In this document: positions 17,380 to 26,035 of the stretch, piece by piece
Numbering within the stretch: the stretch's first letter is position 1
Layout: each line of letters opens with the position of its first letter
NCBI GenBank assembly: GCA_032128395.1
Contig: JAQBGV010000120.1
Span: 1 to 26,303, forward strand
Source: JAQBGV01 sp032128395
GTDB taxonomy: Bacteria; Planctomycetota; UBA8108; UBA1146
Length of the DNA: 26,303 nucleotides
Direction of reading: 5' to 3'
Program-made: the position numbers and the translations under genes
Notes under the pieces: generated by a model
The model's input: the letters and a program-made list of their open reading frames with translations, nothing else
Told to the model about the DNA's origin: nothing
Database searches by the model: none

Positions 17380-20262
17380 GTGGGGGTACGCGTCCACACG
17401 CTCGCGAAAGAACTGAATCGCACCAGCAAGGAGTTGATGGACATCCTCAGCTCCCAAGGCATCTACGTGAAGAATCACTTCGCGAGTGTCGATGAGACGA
17501 TGGCTGCGAAGCTGCGCATCCAGTTCGGCGGCGAGGACTCCATCCGGAAGCCGAAGCCCACCAAAGGGAAGAAGCCGGCCGCCGTGACGGCGGAGGACCA
17601 GCCGGCCGCGGTCGAGGCTCCCGTCGCGGGGATCGCACAGCCCGCGGCTCCCGAGCTCGAGACGGTCGCGGCGAATGTTTCGTCGCCAGAACCGGCACCC
17701 GAACAGACCGCAGAGCCGATCGTCGCCGAGGCGAGGACCTCGGAACTCGTCGCTCCAGTGGCTGCCCCGGCGAGCGACCACGTGGCCGTCTCGGCCACGA
17801 GCCCGGATGAGCCCGAGGCACCGGTCGAAGCGATCGGCGGGTCCGAGCCAGTCGTGGTCTCCGAAGGAGAGTCCGCGGAAGCCGCTGCACCGGTCGAAAT
17901 CGAAGAAAAGGCCGACCCGCCTCCCCCGGCGCGGAGGATCGAGATGGCGCCCGGCTTCGGGGGCGCATCGGACCGGCCGAAGTCTCCGGTCCGACCGGTC
18001 GCACGCCCGATGCCCTCAGGAGGCACACTGTCCGGTCGTCCTCGCAAGGCGCGCCCGTTGATCATCCGAGCCAAGCCCGCAGCGCCCCCGGTTCGACGAC
18101 CGGGGTTGGCGGGCTCGCCCAGTGCATCCGCCCGCCCCGGCGGACCGCCGCCGCGCAGCGCCCCGGGAGCCGGAAGCCGGGGTGGAACCGGAACTGCGCC
18201 GCCACGCGGTCGCACCCCGGGCCCTGCCCCTTCCCGCGGCGCAGCACCGAGCAGTGGCGGTAGCGGGGATCGATCATCGGGGAGTCGAGTCCGATTCTTC
18301 CCAGGGGACGGCGGGATGCTCTCCTCAGCACCCCCCGGGCGTGGTACGCGCCACGGCAGCGGACGCCGCAGCGGGAAGACCCTCCGCGGTTCATCCGGGC
18401 GAGGGCGGGGCGGGCGTCAGCGCGAGTCCCTCGACTTCGTCGTTCGGAGACGGCAGGAGGAGATCCTCGCGGGAGAGCGCCCTTCAGAGTTGAAGGTCCA
18501 ACTCCCCATCACCCCCAAGGAACTCGCTCCCCTACTCGCCATCAAGGTGACCCACCTCCTCAAGGCGCTCCTCGAGGAGCAGGTGCTCGTCAACGCGAAC
18601 ACCAGCCTCAATGCGGAGATGCTGCTCCTCCTCGGCGTGAAGTTCTCCGTCGATGTCAACGTCGAGGAAGCGCAGGCCATCGACTCGAGCCTCGGCGACA
18701 TCGAGATGAAGACCGACCCGGTCGAGAGTCTCGTCCCCCGTGCACCGGTGGTGACCATTCTCGGTCACGTGGACCACGGGAAAACCTCCCTGCTCGACAA
18801 GATTCGCGAGACGCGCGTCACCCAGTCGGAGTCGGGGGGGATCACCCAGCACATCAGCGCGTATCGGGTCGACCACGAGAACAAGCACGTGGTGTTCATC
18901 GATACACCGGGTCACAAGGCGTTCACCGAGATGCGGGCTCGGGGCGCGAACATCACCGACGTCGCAGTGCTCGTCGTCGCGGCGGATGACGGCCCGATGC
19001 CCCAGACCCAGGAAGCGATGGAGCATGCGCAGGCCGCGAACGTCCCCATCGTGGTGGCGATCAACAAGATCGACAAGCCGAACGCGAACGTGGAGCTGAC
19101 CAAGCAAAAACTCGCCGAGATCGGCCTCTCACCCCCGGAGTGGGGCGGGAAGACCGAAATGATCGAAGTCTCTGCGATCCAAGGGCTCGGCATCGACGAA
19201 CTGCTCGAGCACCTCTCCCTCGAGACCGAGATCCTCGACCTGAAGGCGAACCCCGACAAGCTCGCAATCGGCACAGTGCTCGAGGCGCGGGCAACTACCG
19301 GTCGGGGGAACGTGATCACGGTGCTCATCCAGGAAGGAACCCTCCGACTCGGGGACGCGGTGATCTGCGGCCCTGCGTACGGAAAGATCCGCACCCTCTC
19401 GAGCACCACCGGGGTCCCCCTCACGGAGGCGGGACCCTCGACCCCGGTCGAGCTCACGGGTCTCACCGACATCCCGGAGGCGGGCAACCGCTTCTACGGA
19501 CTCGAGAGCCTCTCGAAGGCGCGCGAGATCGCCGAGGACCGCCAACGTCGCCGGCGCGCGGCAGAGCGGATGGAGCGGACTCACGTCACCCTAGAGAAGC
19601 TCTTCGACCACATCTCCCAGGGCAAGATCAAAGAGATCAAACTCGTGCTCAAGACCGACGTGCAGGGGCACCTCGAGGTCCTCAAGAAGGAGCTCGGCGA
19701 TCTCGCGACCGAAGAGGTCGGGGTGCGGATCATCCGCAGTGGGGTCGGCGAGGTCACCGAGGACGACGTCCTCCTCGCGGATGCGTCCGACGCGATCGTC
19801 ATCGGTTTCGACGTGATGCCGAACCAGCGGGCGCGGAGCCAGGCGGAGGAAAAGAGCGTCGAGATTCGCACCTACCAGGTGATCTACCAGGTGATCGAGG
19901 AGATGCGGCTCGCCCTCGAAGGGCTGCTCGAGCCGGAGATCCTCGAAGAGGTACAAGGCTCGGCCGAAGTCCTTCAGATCTTCCGCTCGTCGAAACTCGG
20001 AAATATCGCCGGCTGCATGGTGCGCAGCGGAATGGTGCGCCGTGAAGACCCGGTCCGGCTCGTCCGCGAGGGTCGCATGATCTACGAGGGCAAGCTCGAC
20101 TCGCTCCGCCGCGTGAAGGACGACGTGCGCGAAGTGAAAGATGGATTCGAGTGCGGCCTGCGAATCCAGGGCTACAACGACGTCAAGATCGGCGACTTCA
20201 TCGAGAGCTTCCGCAAGGTCGAGAAGGCCCGCACCCTCGACGAGTCGAACGCGAGTTCCTAG
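17380..20262 (+). CDS. infB: Translation initiation factor IF-2
   Basis: 960-aa GTPase that brings fMet-tRNA to the 30S subunit and promotes subunit joining. The IF2-N domain (about 1-52) begins VRVHTLAKELNRTSKELMDIL. A long low-complexity linker (about 53-345) changes from Ala/Glu/Pro-rich to Arg/Gly/Pro/Ser-rich and is probably disordered and RNA-binding. The G domain has GHVDHGKT (462-469), GGITQHI (switch I), DTPGH and NKID. Domain II, domain III and the C-terminal fMet-tRNA-binding domain follow to the end. GTG at 17380 is chosen, with AAAGAGG upstream. It is 88 bases after nusA, on the same transcript, and about twice as rich in linker as shorter IF-2 proteins. Confidence 0.97.
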   Translation: MGVRVHTLAKELNRTSKELMDILSSQGIYVKNHFASVDETMAAKLRIQFGGEDSIRKPKPTKGKKPAAVTAEDQPAAVEAPVAGIAQPAAPELETVAANVSSPEPAPEQTAEPIVAEARTSELVAPVAAPASDHVAVSATSPDEPEAPVEAIGGSEPVVVSEGESAEAAAPVEIEEKADPPPPARRIEMAPGFGGASDRPKSPVRPVARPMPSGGTLSGRPRKARPLIIRAKPAAPPVRRPGLAGSPSASARPGGPPPRSAPGAGSRGGTGTAPPRGRTPGPAPSRGAAPSSGGSGDRSSGSRVRFFPGDGGMLSSAPPGRGTRHGSGRRSGKTLRGSSGRGRGGRQRESLDFVVRRRQEEILAGERPSELKVQLPITPKELAPLLAIKVTHLLKALLEEQVLVNANTSLNAEMLLLLGVKFSVDVNVEEAQAIDSSLGDIEMKTDPVESLVPRAPVVTILGHVDHGKTSLLDKIRETRVTQSESGGITQHISAYRVDHENKHVVFIDTPGHKAFTEMRARGANITDVAVLVVAADDGPMPQTQEAMEHAQAANVPIVVAINKIDKPNANVELTKQKLAEIGLSPPEWGGKTEMIEVSAIQGLGIDELLEHLSLETEILDLKANPDKLAIGTVLEARATTGRGNVITVLIQEGTLRLGDAVICGPAYGKIRTLSSTTGVPLTEAGPSTPVELTGLTDIPEAGNRFYGLESLSKAREIAEDRQRRRRAAERMERTHVTLEKLFDHISQGKIKEIKLVLKTDVQGHLEVLKKELGDLATEEVGVRIIRSGVGEVTEDDVLLADASDAIVIGFDVMPNQRARSQAEEKSVEIRTYQVIYQVIEEMRLALEGLLEPEILEEVQGSAEVLQIFRSSKLGNIAGCMVRSGMVRREDPVRLVREGRMIYEGKLDSLRRVKDDVREVKDGFECGLRIQGYNDVKIGDFIESFRKVEKARTLDESNASS

Positions 20263-20349
20263 TGTTCTGAGTCGGCGGGGATCCGGCGGCGTTCGCGAAG
20301 CGCGACGACGCCGGCGTGTTCACGAGACACGTCAAGGAGGAGCAACGCC

Positions 20350-20394
20350 GTGGCCTCGTCGATCTGTGCTCGAATTTCCGACTCAGGGCACTAG
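20350..20394 (+). CDS. Possible 14-codon leader ORF before rbfA
   Basis: GTG at 20350 lies 7 bases after a full AAGGAGGAG ribosome site (20334-20342), the strongest in the region. The frame encodes 14 residues (ending ISDSGH) and stops with TAG at 20392, two bases before the preferred rbfA GTG at 20397. This suggests translational coupling, or that the ribosome site has another role. Too short to claim as a protein. Confidence 0.35.
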   Translation: MASSICARISDSGH

Positions 20395-20396
20395 CA

Positions 20397-20858
20397 GTGC
20401 GGCCGCTCCGCAAGCAGCGCATCTCCTCCCTCCTCCGCGCCGAGATCGCTCGTGTGATCCTGGTCGAACTCCGCGATCCCCGAATCGGAATCGTCTCGGT
20501 CCTGTCCGTCGAGCCGACAGAGGACCTCAAGGAGGCGAAAGTCTTCGTCTCGATCCTCGGGAGCGAAGCCGAACAGCGCACCGCCCTCCGCGGCCTCGAG
20601 GCCGCCCGCGGATTCATCCAGTCCCACGTCGGTCGCGAGTGCAAACTCCGAGAGACCCCCCTGCTCCGTTTCATCCTCGACGACTCGATCCGTCGCCAGA
20701 TGGAGATGGAGGAGCGCATCCGCCAAGTTCGAGCGGAGGATGAGGCAGCGCACGAAGAGGTGACCTCGGCGATGGATGACCCCCGGGAGGACGCTAGCAC
20801 CCGGGAGGACACCGGCGACGAACCGCGGGCGGAGAACGGAGCGGACGGCGCGGAATAG
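20397..20858 (+). CDS. rbfA: Ribosome-binding factor A
   Basis: 153-aa 30S assembly factor with a KH-type fold that acts in 16S rRNA maturation and cold adaptation. The sequence begins RPLRKQRISSLLRAEIARVI and continues ELRDPRIGIVSVLSVEPTEDLKEAKVFVSILG, both classic for RbfA. LRFILDDSIRRQMEMEERIRQV closes the fold. The last 40 residues are an acidic, low-complexity tail. The frame is open to a GTG at 20316, but the extra 27 residues do not match the family and lack a ribosome site. GTG 20397 fits the normal N-terminus and has AGGG upstream. It completes nusA-infB-rbfA; truB, usual next, is not present. Confidence 0.88.
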   Translation: MRPLRKQRISSLLRAEIARVILVELRDPRIGIVSVLSVEPTEDLKEAKVFVSILGSEAEQRTALRGLEAARGFIQSHVGRECKLRETPLLRFILDDSIRRQMEMEERIRQVRAEDEAAHEEVTSAMDDPREDASTREDTGDEPRAENGADGAE

Positions 20859-20938
20859 TACGACCGCCCCAGCTCATCCTCTCATCCGCAGAACGCACGC
20901 GCCCGACAGCCCGACCCGCCGCTTCGGACCGAGCAGAC

Positions 20939-21243
20939 CTACGGAGCGACGATCCCGGCGTCCGGCGGGAGAAAAATCTCGCAGGAGAGCGGCAGGGCAT
21001 CATCTCCGAAGATCGGCAGATACTGCCCCGTTCCCCCGATCACCACGATCCGGTCGTCGAGGTTCCCGAGCAGGCCGTCTTCCCCCGGGACCCGGGTAAG
21101 GGTGTGCATGCACCGGCCCTGGGTCATCGCGACCGGGACGGAATTGTTTCGTAGAACGGGTCGAAGAAGGAGAATCCGCGGATCTCGACATCGCAGAACC
21201 CGATGATCTCCTGGGGGCAGCGCGTGGCGGAGGCACGCCGCAG
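20939..21243 (-). pseudogene. Frameshifted remnant of an unidentified protein C-terminus
   Basis: Two overlapping frames read as protein in succession. Positions 21243-21124 encode CPQEIIGFCDVEIRGF and SFFDPFYETIPS, then hit a stop. The next frame takes over near 21131-21145 and encodes AMTQGRCMHTLTRVPGEDG, then DDRIVVIGGTGQYLPIF, ending in PPDAGIVAP at 20939. Codon use in both looks real and neither has a start. It looks like the end of a secreted or surface protein whose 5' part has been lost. I recognise no family. A longer ORF to 21691 is an artefact running through the palindrome. Confidence 0.4.
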
Positions 21244-21366
21244 TCAGCATTCTCGACCATGCGACATCAGAACACATGAGAATTCTCTCGCCGCGGCTCC
21301 TCCGTCGGCCTCTGTTTCTGAAACGACAAGCGGCCAGGGACGGACCCGCCAGATCGGTCGGAGCTT

Positions 21367-21481
21367 GGGGACTGGCTCGCCGCAGGTGCTGCCCGTCCCG
21401 GACGCTCGCCCGCTGATCCACAGCTCTCCAACCAGGCGATCGTCCGGGACAGGCAGCACGGCTTCGCCGCGAGCCAGTCCC
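21367..21481. repeat. Large imperfect palindrome B (REP/MITE-like)
   Basis: Arms of about 42 bases: GGGACTGGCTCGC..GTGCTGCC.GTCCCGGACG.TCG pairs with the reverse complement ending GAGCCAGTCCC, with three short mismatched patches. The loop is about 30 bases. The ends match those of the palindrome at 26036-26143, including an inner GTCC/GGAC block, so the two are probably members of one dispersed family. Confidence 0.85.
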
Positions 21482-21665
21482 ATCATCCGTTCGCGAATTC
21501 CCCACCAACAGCTTCGGTGCCACGGAGAGGTGCCGCGGAGAGTTTTCAGGGAAACACACCGGCCAGGAGCCCGGTTCGCGATGATCTCGGAAGGGGCTTC
21601 TCGGGACCAGGATCGGGAGGCGACTTTCGGAGCGTTGCTCTGGAGGGAGGGGGCTGCTCCGGGCT

Positions 21666-23132
21666 CTACTCCACCGATTCGCTCTCGACACTCGGGGCGA
21701 GGAGGGCTCGATTGCGGCCGCTCCGTTTCGCGAGGTAGAGAGCCTCGTCCGCCCGCCGGATCACTTCCCGGGCATCTTCACCAGGCTCCAACCCCGCAAC
21801 TCCGATCGAGAGGGTGAGCGGGATCTGGGCGGTGCGCTCTTCGAGGTTGAAACGGTGGACGCCGATTTCCTCGATCAACGACCCCGCCTTCCGCATCGCG
21901 GCGGAGGCCTCGGTGGTCGGGAGGATCACCACGAACTCGTCCCCGCCGAATCTGCAGAGATAGTCGGTCTCACGAAAGGAGTCGACGAGCAGGCGGGCCA
22001 CCTCGGTGAGGATGCGGTCCCCGACCAGGTGGCCGTACCCATCGTTGATCTCCTTGAACCCGTCGAGGTCGATGAAGATCAACGCGAGTTCGTTCTTCTC
22101 ACGGTGGGCGCGCTGCACTTCACGCTCGAGCTGGTTGAAGAGGTGGTGACGGTTGAAGAGTCCGGTCAGGGGGTCGTAGAGCGCCTGACTCTCGAGCTGG
22201 CGGTAGAGCCGAATGTTCTCGTGGAACAGGGCGAGCATCTCCGCGACGGTGCGGATCCCCTCATCGAGCCACTGCCGAAAGAGGGGGGCGTCGTCGAGGA
22301 GCTGCTCCTCGCGGGGGTCGAGCTGCAGTTCGAGGATTCCGATCTTCTCCCCGCGGCAATCGAGGGTCTCCCACCGGGACGAGCCGCCGAGGTCCCCTCG
22401 CATCAGCTCCGCAAATGCTTCGGGGAGGGTCAGCCCCTCCGGAGGAGCTTCCCTGCGATCACGGGCATAGGCAGAGGACCAGACGCACCGCAGACGGCCG
22501 TGCGCATCGCACATCAGGATCCGGACGAACCGGCAGTGGATCGCCTCGGAGAGCAGGAACTCCCCCACCCGCGTGAAGAGTTCCTCTTCCTCGCGCACTC
22601 CGATCAGAAGGGTCGAGAGCCGCGGGGCGGCGCGCACCTTCTCGGTGACCTGGTAGATCTGCATCGCAGTTCGGACGGCATCCGCAGCGCGCTGCTTCTG
22701 GGCGATGATCTCACCCTCGAGCTTCTCCAGGACGGAAGGGTCGCCGGCGACCGGGCGGAGCCAATAGACCCAGCGGCCTTCCCCCTGCTGATTGACACAG
22801 TAGTCCCCTCGGGCATCGACGTCGAAGGGACCCTCGGTCCCGTGGACGCGGATCCGAACCGGGCGCCGGCGGAGCTCCGTGTCGCCGAGGGCGAGGAAGG
22901 GGCCACGGCTCCCGGGTTCGATCCAGTCGAGGGGGCTCGATTCGAGGATACGACTGCGCACTTCGGAAGGGAGCCAGGATGCCAACCGATGGTTGATCGC
23001 GAGGATCTTGCGACGGTGCTCATCGAGGACGAGGACCCCATCCCGAATCGACCCGAGGATTGCCTCGAGGTCCTCGGTCGCGGGACATCGCCACCAGGCG
23101 CCCCGCGTGACGATCGGGGGGGGCTCGGGCAT
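21666..23132 (-). CDS. Diguanylate cyclase with PAS-like and GAF-like sensor regions
   Basis: 488-aa cytoplasmic signalling enzyme making c-di-GMP. Residues 20-130 look like a PAS domain (LEAILGSIRDGVLVLDEHRRKILAINHRLASWL). Residues about 165-305 resemble a GAF-type sensor, followed by a linking helix. The GGDEF domain starts near 318 (YDPLTGLFNRHHLFNQLE). FIDLDGFKEIND supplies the metal-binding Asp (D355), and the active site is GGDEF at 396-400. RETD (387-390) sits exactly five residues before it, the canonical RxxD inhibitory site, so product inhibition is expected. No transmembrane helix. Start is the ATG at 23132 with AAAGG upstream. It is divergent from the XdhC-family gene; no EAL partner is near. 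Confidence 0.92.
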   Translation of the reverse strand: MPEPPPIVTRGAWWRCPATEDLEAILGSIRDGVLVLDEHRRKILAINHRLASWLPSEVRSRILESSPLDWIEPGSRGPFLALGDTELRRRPVRIRVHGTEGPFDVDARGDYCVNQQGEGRWVYWLRPVAGDPSVLEKLEGEIIAQKQRAADAVRTAMQIYQVTEKVRAAPRLSTLLIGVREEEELFTRVGEFLLSEAIHCRFVRILMCDAHGRLRCVWSSAYARDRREAPPEGLTLPEAFAELMRGDLGGSSRWETLDCRGEKIGILELQLDPREEQLLDDAPLFRQWLDEGIRTVAEMLALFHENIRLYRQLESQALYDPLTGLFNRHHLFNQLEREVQRAHREKNELALIFIDLDGFKEINDGYGHLVGDRILTEVARLLVDSFRETDYLCRFGGDEFVVILPTTEASAAMRKAGSLIEEIGVHRFNLEERTAQIPLTLSIGVAGLEPGEDAREVIRRADEALYLAKRSGRNRALLAPSVESESVE

Positions 23133-23344
23133 CGGCGGGACCTTTCATCGACTGCCGACCGCGCGTGGGAAGGGCCCCTCGCATACAAGTATCGCCCGAT
23201 GAGGGGGTATCCGGCAAACCTGCCATGCACCGGTGGCGGGCGCGATTGACCGGTGTTACCCTCGACGCCGCTTGGGATTAGGAAAATGAGGCGGGAGCGA
23301 CGGCGATCCTCCGCCGGGAATCCATGCCCAGAGGAAGGCAAGTC

Positions 23345-24211
23345 GTGCTGCTCGAGATCTTCCAGGAGTCTGCTCGGCTGATCGCGGAAGGACGCCGCGG
23401 GGCGCTCGCGACGATCATCCGCGTCACCGGTTCGACTCCGGGGAAGGAGAGCGCCAAGCTTCTGGTGCGCGATGACGGGAGCATGGTCGGAACGGTCGGC
23501 GGCGGCTGCACCGAGTCCGATATCTGGCGAATCGCTCTGGAAGTGATCGCCACCGACCGGCCGGTCCGGCGCAGCTTTCGACTGACCGCAGCGACAGCAG
23601 CGGAGACCGGTCTCCTCTGTGGAGGGGAGTTCGAGGTGTACATCGAGCCGATCGGAAACCCATCGGTGGTCATCCTCGGTGCGGGTCATATCGCCCAGCG
23701 ACTCGTTCCTCTTCTCTCGCTCCTCGAATACCGCTCCACGGTCATCGATGACCGAGAGAGCTTCGCCCACCGCGAACGCTTTCCGCTCGCCTCCGAGGTG
23801 CTGGTCCGCGAGTTCGAAGGGTGCCTCGAGGGTATTCCCGTCAATCCGAACACCTGCGTGATCATCGTCACCCGTGGACACCAGCACGACGAGACGGCCC
23901 TCGAGCAGGCGGTGCGAACCACTTCTGGGTACATCGGTCTCATCGGGAGTCGGGGCAAGATCGGTGCGATCATCCGCAACCTGGAGAAGCGCGGGATCCC
24001 CCGAAGCACGCTCGAACGGGTCCGTGCTCCCATCGGCTTGCCGATCGGATCGAAGACCCCCGAAGAGATCGCCATCGCGATCGCGGCCGAACTGATCGCC
24101 CACCGGCGGGGGAGGAGGCTGGTCCTGGCGGAGGGAGAGCTCGATGAATCGACCTCGGATCCGGCTCCCATCGCCCCGAGGGCCAGCACCAGCCCAACTA
24201 TAGACTCCTAG
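23345..24211 (+). CDS. XdhC/CoxF-family protein
   Basis: 288-aa protein of the family that prepares molybdenum cofactor for xanthine dehydrogenase-type enzymes. The N-terminal XdhC domain has LATIIRVTGSTPGKESAKLLV, GTVGGGCTE with C55, and LCGGEFEVYIEP with C92. The C-terminal Rossmann domain starts VVILGAGHIAQRLVPLL, and GYIGLIGSRGK is the usual late motif. GTG at 23345 is preferred because AGAGGAAGG lies 6 bases upstream and the family usually starts here; ATG 23324 is seven codons earlier with a weaker site. No molybdoenzyme or cofactor genes are in the window, so it is an orphan here and its partner must be encoded elsewhere. Confidence 0.85.
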   Translation: MLLEIFQESARLIAEGRRGALATIIRVTGSTPGKESAKLLVRDDGSMVGTVGGGCTESDIWRIALEVIATDRPVRRSFRLTAATAAETGLLCGGEFEVYIEPIGNPSVVILGAGHIAQRLVPLLSLLEYRSTVIDDRESFAHRERFPLASEVLVREFEGCLEGIPVNPNTCVIIVTRGHQHDETALEQAVRTTSGYIGLIGSRGKIGAIIRNLEKRGIPRSTLERVRAPIGLPIGSKTPEEIAIAIAAELIAHRRGRRLVLAEGELDESTSDPAPIAPRASTSPTIDS

Positions 24212-24361
24212 CGGCCTTGCTTCCCCAGGGGGGGGTGAATACAATCCGCCCATCGTGCGGGGCTCCCGTCCGCCAGATTTCACAAACCAAGGTGATAGTT
24301 GAACTTCTGTCTCCGGCGGCATCGGTCCGTCCGTCGGGGCTCCTCGGAGACGAGAAGGCCG

Positions 24362-25210
24362 ATGGCTGCCAGCTCGAGTAAGAAGAAGACGAGCCGGAGC
24401 ACCGGGAAGAAGACCCCCGCGCCCGCGAAGAAGGCCGCGAAGAAGGCCGGGAAGAAGGCAGCAATGCCCGCCTCGCCTAGTTCTTCCGCGCAGGAGTCTT
24501 CGGCGAAACCGATGCGACTCGACTACCTCCTCGAGAAACTCGAGGAGGAACACGGTGACCTCAGTACCCTCCCCCCGCTCTTGGACAATCTCGATATTCT
24601 GTTCCTCAGCCATCTGGCGCTCCAGATGTCTCTCGCCGACGCCAAGAAGGCGTTCGTTGCCATCAAGACCCAGTTCGTCGACTGGAACGAGATTCGGATC
24701 AGCACTACTGGAGAGGTGAAGGAGATCCTCCGGGGGGCGACCGAGCCCCTCGAGCTGGCGATCTTCCTGAAGGACTTTCTCCAGCGCCTCTTCCTCGAAC
24801 AACACCATGTCGGGCTCGAGTTCCTGCGCGACCGCTCGAATCCCGAGATTCGATCCTTCTTCAAGAAACACCCCGGATTCGCCGAATCCTCGATCGGGCT
24901 TCTGCTCGAGCGGGTGAACGACTACCCGGTCGTGCCGCTCGAGGTATCGACCCAGCCGTTCCTGGAGAGGGTCGGATTCGGTGCCGCGGGTACGACGCCC
25001 CTGGCGAGACAGAAGGAGCTGTACGAGAAGATCCCGCGCGATCGCGTCCTCGCGGTCAGCTTGCTCATCAATGAGCACGGGCGTGCGACCTGTCCCCCGT
25101 CCGACGAGGCGCTCGACTGTCCCGACTGTCCGCTGAAACGCGGGTGTCCGTTCCCGTCGAAGGTGACCCCGCGACAGCGGGCCGCCGCACTTCGGTCTGC
25201 CGGGAAGTAA
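24362..25210 (+). CDS. MutY/Nth-like HhH protein with a histone-H1-like tail
   Basis: 282-aa protein of the helix-hairpin-helix DNA glycosylase superfamily. Residues 1-50 are a Lys/Ala/Pro/Ser tail (KKAAKKAGKKAA) like histone H1. The core (51-240) has an HhH at 170-182 (HPGFAESSIGLLL). Four cysteines, C244-x8-C253-x2-C256-x5-C262, fit the C-terminal [4Fe-4S] loop, slightly wider than the usual x6 first gap. Aligned without gaps to E. coli Nth, the catalytic Lys falls on S176 (Ser as in MutY) and the Asp falls on E194. Lyase activity is unlikely and glycosylase activity doubtful; a DNA-binding or specialised repair role is possible. The ATG at 24362 has AGAAGG just upstream; the TTG extension to 24299 is rejected. 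Confidence 0.75.
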   Translation: MAASSSKKKTSRSTGKKTPAPAKKAAKKAGKKAAMPASPSSSAQESSAKPMRLDYLLEKLEEEHGDLSTLPPLLDNLDILFLSHLALQMSLADAKKAFVAIKTQFVDWNEIRISTTGEVKEILRGATEPLELAIFLKDFLQRLFLEQHHVGLEFLRDRSNPEIRSFFKKHPGFAESSIGLLLERVNDYPVVPLEVSTQPFLERVGFGAAGTTPLARQKELYEKIPRDRVLAVSLLINEHGRATCPPSDEALDCPDCPLKRGCPFPSKVTPRQRAAALRSAGK

Positions 25211-25274
25211 GCGTCGGAACGCCGGAAATTGGTCGGCGGGGGCTGACGAACCCGGATAGCAAAGGGAGCCACGG

Positions 25275-26027
25275 GTGGCGGGACACTCGCATTGGGCCGG
25301 AATCAAGCACAAGAAGGGTGCCGCGGACGCGAAGCGCGGCAAGATCTTCTCGAAGCTCGCCAAGTTCATCATCATCGCGGCCCGCGATGGCGGCGGCGAC
25401 CTCTCCATGAACTCGAAGCTGCGACTCGCCGTCGACAAGGCGAAAGCGGCGAACATGCCGAACGTGAACATCGATCGGGCGATCAAGCGCGGAACCGGTG
25501 AGCTCGGAAATGTCATCTACTCCGAGCTGGTCTACGAAGGCTACGGCCCGGAGCAGGTCGCCGTTGTCGTCGACATCCTCACGGACAACAAGAACCGCAC
25601 CGCCTCGGAGTTGCGCAAACTCTTCGAGCGGAAGAACGCCACCCTCGGCGGACCAGGCTCGGTCGCGTGGATGTTCGAGACGAAGGGATTGATCGAGATC
25701 CCCGTCGGCGCGATCGAAGAGGATGAGCTCATGGAGCTGGTCCTCGAGGCGGGCGCCGAGGACGTGAAGACCGAGGGGCAGTTCCACCAGGTCTTGTGCG
25801 CCCCCGAGAATTTTTCCGCGGTCTGCGCCGCGATCGAAGCGGGCGGAATCACTCCGGAACTCTCCGAGGTCACACGAATTCCAACGACCACCGTCAAGAT
25901 CAGCGAAGCCTCGGCCGCCCAGAAGGTCCTCGACTTCATCAGCGACCTCGAAGACCACGAAGACGTCCAGACCGTCAACAGCAACTTCGACATCCCCGAC
26001 TCTTTGCTGGATGAGCTCTCCGGGTGA
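25275..26027 (+). CDS. yebC: YebC/TACO1-family translation or transcription factor
   Basis: 250-aa three-domain protein. The start AGHSHWAGIKHKKGAADAKR is the nearly invariant YebC N-terminus, followed by FIIIAARDGGGD, KAKAANMPNVNIDRAIKRGTG and YEGYGPEQVAVVVDILTDNKNRT. Family members were first called transcription regulators; several are now reported to help ribosomes through proline-rich stretches, like mitochondrial TACO1. GTG at 25275 has AAAGGGAG 6 bases upstream. It lies 64 bases after the HhH gene. In many genomes yebC sits beside ruvC, but those genes would lie outside the window. Confidence 0.95.
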   Translation: MAGHSHWAGIKHKKGAADAKRGKIFSKLAKFIIIAARDGGGDLSMNSKLRLAVDKAKAANMPNVNIDRAIKRGTGELGNVIYSELVYEGYGPEQVAVVVDILTDNKNRTASELRKLFERKNATLGGPGSVAWMFETKGLIEIPVGAIEEDELMELVLEAGAEDVKTEGQFHQVLCAPENFSAVCAAIEAGGITPELSEVTRIPTTTVKISEASAAQKVLDFISDLEDHEDVQTVNSNFDIPDSLLDELSG

Positions 26028-26035
26028 GCGGCGAT

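Larger units (their letters stand above)
20859..21665. other. Long intergenic stretch between rbfA and the GGDEF gene
   Basis: About 800 bases without an intact gene. It holds the gene remnant at its left, the large palindrome at 21367-21481, and non-coding sequence on both sides. No T-tract terminator for rbfA is seen. Confidence 0.6.

Noticed and set aside
20939..21691. 250-aa minus-strand ORF
   Set aside because: Only its last about 65 residues look like protein; the rest runs through the palindrome and overlaps the end of the GGDEF gene.
23133..23344. Promoters in the gap between the GGDEF and XdhC genes
   Set aside because: TTGACC and ATACTT-like pieces occur, but no pair has acceptable spacing on either strand.
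22604..25516. 970-aa minus-strand frame
   Set aside because: It runs antisense to xdhC-like, HhH and yebC genes and out of frame through the GGDEF gene; no domain is visible.
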